Below are positions 56,823 through 64,000 of a stretch of 64,000 nucleotides of DNA, piece after piece. Source of the stretch: Bisporella sp. PMI_857. Its lineage: Eukaryota > Ascomycota > Leotiomycetes > Helotiales > Helotiaceae. A program made the translations under genes and the position numbers. The stretch is from contig JAJSPD010000052.1 in NCBI GenBank assembly GCA_021307315.1, forward strand, positions 62,001 through 126,000. Reading direction: 5' to 3'. The notes below the pieces were generated by a model. That model was not told the origin of the DNA. It made no database searches and saw only the letters and a list, made by a program, of their open reading frames with translations. Numbering within the stretch: position 1 is the stretch's first letter; each line of letters begins with the position of its first letter.

Positions 56823-58977
56823 TCACATCTTCAACGTGGGCCCAACGCTTGCAAACCACGCGCATTTATCCAGAAACTCCTTCGGCGTATCCTCGACTTT
56901 ATTATTCTTCACACCGTTCTTGAAGTGGATCTTCTTCTGCCCATTACTTGCGCTGAATTTCTCCCATACCGGCGCATCTTTCTCCTTCAACGTGTTCGGA
57001 TCGTGCGTACGGATGAAACTCGCGTAATACTTGCTCATCACAGGAATCTGATCTTTATCTGCAGCGTTGGCAGTAGTGCCCCAAATAGAATCGACATCTG
57101 CACAGTGTGGAACACCAATGCCAGAGCCAGCATTCTCGGGTTTGAGAACGTCCCAGTGGTAATGCCAGGAGGAGTTGGAGGTGGCTGCAACGACCTGCGA
57201 GAGGAAAAGTCCCGGACAGTTGTAACGCATCTCGCCGTATGCATTAGCGGTGGTGCGCCAGAAGGAGCCTTTGTTGGGGAATTGCTCGGCTTTAGGGTAG
57301 TAGCCGTCGATTTTGGCGAGGTGTTCGGGGGTTAGCTTTATGTAGTTTGCTTTAAGGAAGGTGTTCATTTCTGCGGCTGAATTGATACCAGAGGGGGTAA
57401 AGATTGTGCCTTCGTTGGTGTCGGATCTATACCAAGTTAGTGGGCTGAAGAGGGGAGGGAAGGAAGGAGGCGTACCCAAAGATGGTAGGGACTTTGATGA
57501 ACTTCCCATCCTGGAAGGCTTTGTAGGTGTAATCCATAGTGAAATCGCCGTCGACGACATTCGAATACATGAATAACGGCGCCTGTGTCTCACCCGGGTG
57601 AGGACCTTGAAGGTTGATCTTGACGAGGTCATCGATTGACAATTCTTGTAGACATTTGAAGCTGTCTACCGTTGCTCCCGCGTTCTTGGCTTGGTCACAC
57701 TTGGCGCGCTTGATGAGGGCATCATATTGGTACTGTGACTCGTCGACGGTGAGCTGCATGCCAAAGGAATTGCTGTGGCCGACTGCTGCGTGGAAGAGTC
57801 CGTCATCGCGTCCTCCGTAGGCCATAAGATGCAAGTTGACAGAAGCTGCGCCTGCAGAAGCTCCTCCAATGGTCACACGCTCTGGGTCACCACCGAACTA
57901 TTCCGGTTAGCAGCCACATAAGTATGAAGGATGTAGAACCTACTTTGGAGATGTGCTTCTGCACCCACTGCAAGGCGAAGCGCTGGTCGAGATTTCCCAC
58001 ATTGAGATTGCCACCGGCTTTGACTTCTTTGCTGGCCAAAAACCCAAAGACACCAACACGGTAATTCAGCGTCACCACGACCATGTCACCTTCCGCTGCA
58101 GCAATGAGGTTGGTACCATTCATATGTGGGCTGGCATTGTTGTTGAGCCCACCTCCTTGAATGTAGAAGTAGACGGGACGTAGTTTAGATCTGTCTTGTG
58201 GCGCCCAGATATTCAGGAATAGACAATCCTCATCTGCACCAGCAGTTTTGCCCGTGGAAGGCGTTGGGAGGCAAAAGGCTCCCCACTATCTCCTGTCAGC
58301 TATGTAACTGCGCAAATCCCCAAGACCAAACTTACCTTGTTAGCTTGCTGGGGATCCTTGGTATCTTTTGGTTCTTGCGGCGCCTTAAATCGCAATTCTT
58401 TGGTGGGAGGTTGAGCGTATCTCACGCCAAGCCATTCATAGATACCATTTAAAGTATTACCTTGAAAGGTCGAGTAACCCACATCCACTATCGGACCTTG
58501 AAGTTTTTCCGTATGTTTGCCCACTGGAATGGCACCGGTGAGGGCGAGGGGGACAAGGATTATTATTGGAATTAACATTGTGATGGCGACCATCAGCCAA
58601 AATTTCCACGACCGGGTTTTTAAGTAATTTTGGAGATAACGAAGCCGCTTCCATCTCGAGGGCTGCTCTACAGGATATATAGGTCGGCTGATCTCCTCTG
58701 AAGCGGGTGACTTGAGTGAATCATGGTAGCTGGCCAACCCTTCTTCGAGGAGCGAGGCAGGAATGTCAGCCTTGCTGCCAATTGATAATGGAGGGGCCAC
58801 CCCCTGACCACCACCCGGCTTGGCGACCGGGCTGAGCAATGAGGATGATTCCATGGTCGATGGGTCTTGATATGATTGGTGGACCTGGACAAGGCTGCCG
58901 ATGGTTCCTGGGGATCTTTTCTTCAATATCCAACTCCCGTGCTGCTGCTGCTGTTGTTGTTGCTGCTGGTCATTCAT
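56823..58977 (-). CDS. Membrane-anchored type-B carboxylesterase
   Basis: An alpha/beta-hydrolase of the carboxylesterase/lipase type B family, anchored as a type II membrane protein. Model complement(join(56823..57426, 57476..57897, 57944..58285, 58336..58977)), 2010 nt, 669 residues; introns of 46-50 bp keep frame. Residues 4-12 are a polyglutamine run encoded by CAG/CAA repeats. A transmembrane helix lies at about 126-150 (FWLMVAITMLIPIIILVPLA). The esterase domain starts near GIYEWLGVRYAQPPTKELRF. The oxyanion-hole region is FYIQGGGLN. The catalytic triad is S342 in GGASAGA (usually GESAGG), E474 in SDTNEGT and H576 in GVPHCADVDSIWG. The nucleophile elbow has Ala where Glu is usual, so activity is likely but not certain. 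Substrate unknown. Confidence 0.9.
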
Positions 58978-60340
58978 GGGAGAAGGGTCCAGTCTCCGCG
59001 CGGGGTTTGGTGCTGGTGATACTGTTAGTTTTGCTCATTGTGCATATCGGCAGTGATCAACATACTCAGCAGATCGAATTCATGGTGGTTTGTAAATGCC
59101 GGAGCAAAACTAGCAGCTCACACGATGCCGTGCATCGACAGGAATCCGGGGTAAAAGCCTCGCGGTTTTCGTTGTGTTGCAGGCTCAATGCCAATCACAA
59201 TCCTCACGTAGAGTAACCGAAAAGCTTGACGCAATAGACGAGAAATGGATTGGGGTTGTTGTTGTGCAGGAAGTGTTGGCAGTTGGTGGAGCACACAACA
59301 CATGGAGGAATGGGGGGGGGGATGGAATATCTTTATCATATATATGAGCGAGCCAGCGAGGTCAAGTGGGCACAATTCCGCACAGGGAAACATGCCAACT
59401 AGGCACAGCCATTATTCACGAGCCCTACTCATGCTTGCCCCCCCCAAGTACTGTGCCAGAAACATCTAGATTGATAAAGGTCAGCATACTCATGCTCTCT
59501 AGCTGACTGCATACGGCACAGTCACAATGCTGTACGATGTTTATCAGGCAGCAAACCTTTTTTTTTAAGCTCCGGTCCACTGAAATCATTGGTTCCAGTC
59601 TCGATAAGATGCCAATGTCATGGCCAATGCTTCTATGTTCTAGGCTTCAATAGGCTGGAGGGTTATGCCCTTTAGTGCCAAGCTTCAGGGCCTAGAGTGA
59701 CATCTACCATGTTCATTCTTCGTATTGCCAAACTTGCGGCCATTATTGCCTCATCACCATGAAATAGCCTCCGCTCTGGCCACCGAAAAACTCGTGTTCA
59801 TTATCGTGACTACTTACAGTATTGGGGCCGTCGCTAGTCAGTCATACTACGCTCGTCTGGCTACTGGGATTGCTTCTACTCTAGAGAGACGTTCTTCTAC
59901 CTGGTGTTTGATGTGAGCTTATTCCTGTTTTATTGTTTTAATAATCAAAACTTCCCCGACGAAACCACCATTCTTTAATTTTTGACCCTCGTAAAGATTG
60001 GTGCTAGCATTGGTAGCACCACATAGGATCGACCGCCGGATCTACGCTCCAGTGATCATATTACGCTTGTGAAAAATCGGGCTTTCCCCTCCTCCTGGTG
60101 ATAGCAAAATATTTATTCGGGTTTACGACCGACTGCGCATGTGTACGGATAAATTGTGGTGATTGGAAAGCATTCCTGTTAAATGGTTAGATGAAACTGC
60201 GTGCTGGTGATAGGCTTGCAATAGGGCTGCATCGCATCATTCTTGCGGCGCGGAAAGAATTTCAACTTTATTCATTTTTCTTAAGCTAGATGGTCACATC
60301 GGCTTCGAACCCCCCCCCCCACCCTCCCCGCGGAAACCCA
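58978..60340. other. Intergenic between two minus-strand genes
   Basis: Presumably holds the carboxylesterase promoter. G and C homopolymer runs occur at about 59312-59321 and 60310-60319. The short plus-strand frame at 59725-59916 has no family support. Confidence 0.5.
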
Positions 60341-62576
60341 TCATTCCTCGTCCTCCTCCCAAATCCTTGTTGGGCTTACCGCCGGGCTGGTCTTGATCTT
60401 AGGACGACTCTTGAACACGCTCTCGTAATCAGGGTCGCTCGCAATCAGCACCTCTGGATCGAGGCTCGGCGTCACCTGCTCCTCTTCCACCCTGGGAAAA
60501 TAGTTCGATTCTCTTTGTTTCTTCTTCGCGTCTTTCATGCTTCTTCTGCGTTCGAGTTGTGCTTTCTTCTGCGCCGCCTCGAATCCAACCATACTTTTAC
60601 GGGTGCGCGAGATGAGGTCGGCGTGTTTATCTTCGTCAACATCTTGTGTAAATAGCTGAGAAGAACGTCGATTGGGCTTGATGGAGAGACGGGTTAGATC
60701 CGGGAGATCGTCCAGCTCATCGAACTTCGAATGGGTGGCGCGAGACATAGAGAGTCTGGTGCGCTCAGCCAGGGATAGAGTATGGCGTGGTTTCTTGGGT
60801 GATGGTGATGCTGCGGAGACAGAGTTCAGAATCTGGTCTGCGAGATCTGATTCCTCGCTCTGGACAGGCTTGAGAGGTGGAAGAGGAGATGGCGTGCGGG
60901 ATTGTGATCGGAGAGAAACCAGCCGCTCGCTCCTATCGGAATTGGAGGGTTTGGGCCGTATGGCGTCTTGCCGATTCATATTGGGGGGCGAAGTAGATAG
61001 CTCTGATAGCACCTCTTCAGGATGAGTGTGGGATATTTCGGGCTGGTATCGGGATCTCAAAGGCTCTCTTATCGGACTGCGGACAGCTCTTTCAATGACT
61101 GCTGGTAAGGCCTCATTTAGTTCGCCTGCTGATGACCACTCATCTTCTGGGTCTGGGATTGTCTCGGTCTGAGGTATCGGGAATGCCTCAAGAAGTGATT
61201 CCGGTGCAGGCGAGCTTTCGAGGAGAGATTTTGCTGCCTCTGGTATAATGGATTGTTTCGCAGGTGAGCGTTTCATTGGCTTGAGGTTGCCAACATTATC
61301 CAGCTCAGCCTTCATATTCTCTATGATCCGCGTATATTCTTCTAAAGATGCAGTCCATGTCTGGTCTGGACATGTCTCCAGCGGAGTCCGCGAAACCTGC
61401 AAAGTCTGATGTTTCGTAAAACCTAGGTCAATGTTCTTCTTGTCCATAGCAGTACGGTTCTCTTTCTTTGTAGGCGAAATACCATTGTTGGTCAAAGTCT
61501 TCCTAAAACTTTGCCATCGGGCTAGACGTGCATCCTGATCTCGAATCCTCGTATCCAGCTGTTCCAAAAGGCCAACCTGCTTTTTGGCCTCTAAGTCTCC
61601 TATACTGCTACGCTCAACGTGCCTCCATACGCGATCAAACGAGGTGCCCAGCACGCCATCCGTATTAATTGTATTATCGCCATATAAAATAGTGTCTAGC
61701 CAGCCATCTGCACCCGACCAATTTTTCCGCACCTGATCTTGTAGTTCCCTGATGTCCCTCGTAGAAAGATTATTTCGAGCTCCATTCGCATCTACAACCT
61801 CCTTTAACTGTTCATGTCTTCGTGCAATTCTCCGCTCATCTAGATCCAAGAGGTCTGAGAAATCTTTGTATCGTGCTCGCGAAGCATTTTTATTACGGAG
61901 GTGCTTGTTCAGCGATACTTTATGAGCCAGGATCAACGCAGTTAGTACAGACCGCTCTCCAGAGTAAGAAAAGTTCTCAAAAGCCAGTTGTTGTGCGTGC
62001 GCTTGGTTTCCTGCTTCATTCTCTTGAAGCACTTTTTTAAGTACCGCATTAGAAAATACAGCCAATATCTCTTCCAGTCTATCGCCTTTGCATTCATCCA
62101 GCATCGTTTTCCTTAGCAACACTTCTCGTCCTAACACACCTGTTTTCTTGGTTTGTTCTAGGCATCGTAAGAGCGCTGCGCGAAGATTGAGTGATTGCAG
62201 AGGTTCGAGGGGTGGAAAGAATGGTTGGAGTTTCTAAATAAGTTAGCACCTCTGCTCCATAGCAAAATACGTTAAAGGGAAGAGGTACATCTCGAGCCTC
62301 TTCGGGATCCCAGATATAGAACAGCTGGTATAACGCCCATTCTACACATTGTATTCGCCTTTTCTGGTCCTTCGTCGAGAACGTCGAGGCTGTGATATTT
62401 GGCCAGTCATCTTGCAAATCTAGGTCGAGTAATCGCAAATTTGTGAGGAAGAGCTGGATGCTTGAAGGTCCAGGGAGGGGTAATGAAGTGCTTGTTGTCG
62501 GAGGCTTAAGGTTGAGTGTGTTTGAGCGCAGAGTGCGGGACCTGCTGTGTGCGGTGTTGCTTATTGCTGAGGCCAT
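60341..62576 (-). CDS. HAUS6/augmin subunit 6-like protein
   Basis: A fungal homologue of HAUS6, a subunit of the augmin complex that recruits gamma-tubulin to spindle microtubules. Model complement(join(60341..62233, 62289..62576)), 2181 nt, 726 residues; the 55-bp intron has GTACCT, GCTAAC and TTAG. The N-terminal HAUS6 domain (about residues 35-260) shows SIQLFLTNLRLLDLDLQDDW, KRRIQCVEWALYQLFYIWDP, a helix with GDRLEEILAVFSNAVLKKVL and RSVLTALILAHKVSLNKHLR. A coiled-coil middle (DLDERRIARRHEQLKEVVDA) follows, then a long disordered tail rich in SP/TP sites (SRTPSPLPPLKP, KTSPAVSPTRIW) that suits cell-cycle kinase control. The start ATG is at 62576-62574. No damage is seen. Confidence 0.85.
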
Positions 62577-64000
62577 TCTAAGATTTTTGTATCTTTGCTA
62601 GAGATGACTACATACTATGATATTTTCATTGTATATGGAACTGTTGAAACATTTGTTTGCGGGTAAACAAATGCAAATAGCCTCACCGCGGAAACGGAGT
62701 GACGGCCGCACTGTTGCCCCACTCCGCTTCCGCACTTGGACAAAAGCTTAGATCTATTCTTGTCTCACTATCTACTTCAAATCCCAATGGACCAACTTTT
62801 TACAATAATAACAAAACCCTTCGCCAGCTTTGCTGCTTACACGGGCAACGAGCTGGAATTTCGAAATTGCAATTGCACCGTCAATGCATCTTGGAATTGG
62901 CGAATCAATCTAGTCATCATCCTATAGCTGAGCCTCATCAAGGATTAATATATTTTTATCGCAGGATCTTCGACGTGCAACAATTTTTTGATCTTGGCCA
63001 ATGAACCACTCTATTTGGTCGAAAATTTAATTTAAGTATCGGGCGTTCAGAGCAGCTCAAAGTGCTTTTTGAGTGGATTTGTAGAAGTTTCAAGTCAGAA
63101 GTTCTCGATCCTGTTACGGAAATGGTCAACTTTCATTCATAGTCGGCAGGTCTTTGCAAAGTTGTTGCCATGTTCCTCACCAATTGCAGATTTCAACTGT
63201 GTTTGGTATGTCCTATATCGTATTCTCGATGCCTCCCTGATCAAAGCTTCGATTTGTGTATTACGTCTCGGTCAAGCCCATACCTCTCGTCTCCTATACT
63301 TATCGCCACTAATCTTCTACATATCGCGGGCCGGAGGGTCGCTGTATATCTTTCCGTACTATGCAATTACGTTAGCAAGAAGCTTGCTGCCAGGAGCTTC
63401 GGGTATATTGTTATGGATCTCATTGTATGCCTTGCCATTTCCGTTTTCGAGTGCCTTGCGCATTTCCCTCTTACTGCGCTTGTGGCACTGTCGATGTAGT
63501 TTGGTTCACAACCGCGGCTTTGTCGAAAGGTATTGGGACATTTCATACCCTAGTTCACACCGATGAAGTCGCATTACAGGCTATGCGACTACTCTTTGAG
63601 ATCATATATTTAGCTTTGAGCTCTCTCTGGCACATTGGTTCAAGGACTCTAGTGCGCCTAAATACCGTAAACTCATTTTAGTAGCGCACCAGCAACAATC
63701 TGGACAGATAAATATACTATCACCATGCTCACAGGACTGATATCCAGAGTAAATTTATCTCTTTGCGAGCACTCCAAGAGCTCTACATACTATATGTACA
63801 TTTAGGTAGAAGGCTTCCAGGCGGTCTTAGACAATTATATAGAGAGATATGGGGGTTGAGATTCCCAAAATTGTCTCAAAGTCTCAATGATATTGTTAGC
63901 CAGAGCCACGCTCAGTATCACTAGGAATGTCTGGGCCGCTTTTGTCGCGGAAGGCTTGACTCTAGCTTTCTCCCCGCATATCAAAGAGGCTCCGTCGGGT
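62577..64000. other. Right-hand intergenic end
   Basis: No gene is supported. The plus-strand frame 63069-63566 reads hydrophobic in part (LYIFPYYAITLARSLLPGAS) and might be a fragment of a membrane protein, but there is no start context, motif or family resemblance. Confidence 0.4.

Noticed and set aside
63069..63566. Hydrophobic 165-codon frame near the right end as a membrane protein gene
   Set aside because: No transporter or P450 motif, poor start context, and two other frames are open over the same bases.

Overview
The window is nuclear DNA of a filamentous ascomycete (Pezizomycotina; a leotiomycete such as a Helotiales species is my best guess, but that is inference). The reasons are short spliceosomal introns of 46-83 bp with GTANNN donors, CTAAC/CTAAY branch sites and NAG acceptors, and families found mainly or only in such fungi: DUF6594, DUF3295, a Tad1-type LINE, an Nma111-type protease, and a fungal HAUS6/augmin protein. 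Introns were placed by hand from splice signals, frame and family continuity; no alignment program was run.

There are two very different compartments. From 1 to about 52 kb the sequence is a decaying, repeat-rich compartment. It holds partial or broken relatives of genes that are usually single-copy housekeeping genes: insulysin/Ste23 twice in inverted orientation (1-1278 and 9497-12672), a SWIRM-domain protein (13741-14719), a Tra1/TRRAP fragment (20790-21420), an Nma111 HtrA-type protease with one in-frame stop (23643-26522), a bZIP factor (32622-33760) and two copies of an unnamed coiled-coil family (15905-16792 and 29998-31183). A few genes there look intact: a DUF6594 membrane protein (2127-3490), a DUF3295 protein (17861-19300) and a seven-exon MFS transporter (35662-37785). 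An F-box-like ORF (42244-43044) is open but may lack its first exon.

Mobile DNA is concentrated at 6.2, 27.6, 38.2, 39.9 and 43-49 kb. A Mutator-like non-autonomous element (47168-48792) has a perfect 9-bp target duplication and carries two nested solo LTRs, each with its own perfect 5-bp target duplication. A second copy of each LTR lies elsewhere in the window. Two hAT-like non-autonomous elements (27609-28302, 38214-39120) and a decayed LINE lacking most of its reverse transcriptase (43142-46500) complete the set.

From about 52 kb to the right end the genes are intact and spaced normally: a 1085-residue protein with an internally duplicated domain (52232-55541), a membrane-anchored carboxylesterase (56823-58977, minus) and a HAUS6-like augmin subunit (60341-62576, minus). 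I see no operon-like co-function among the genes. The organising theme is a boundary between an accessory, degrading compartment and a conserved core. No tRNA, rRNA or CRISPR array was found by eye.
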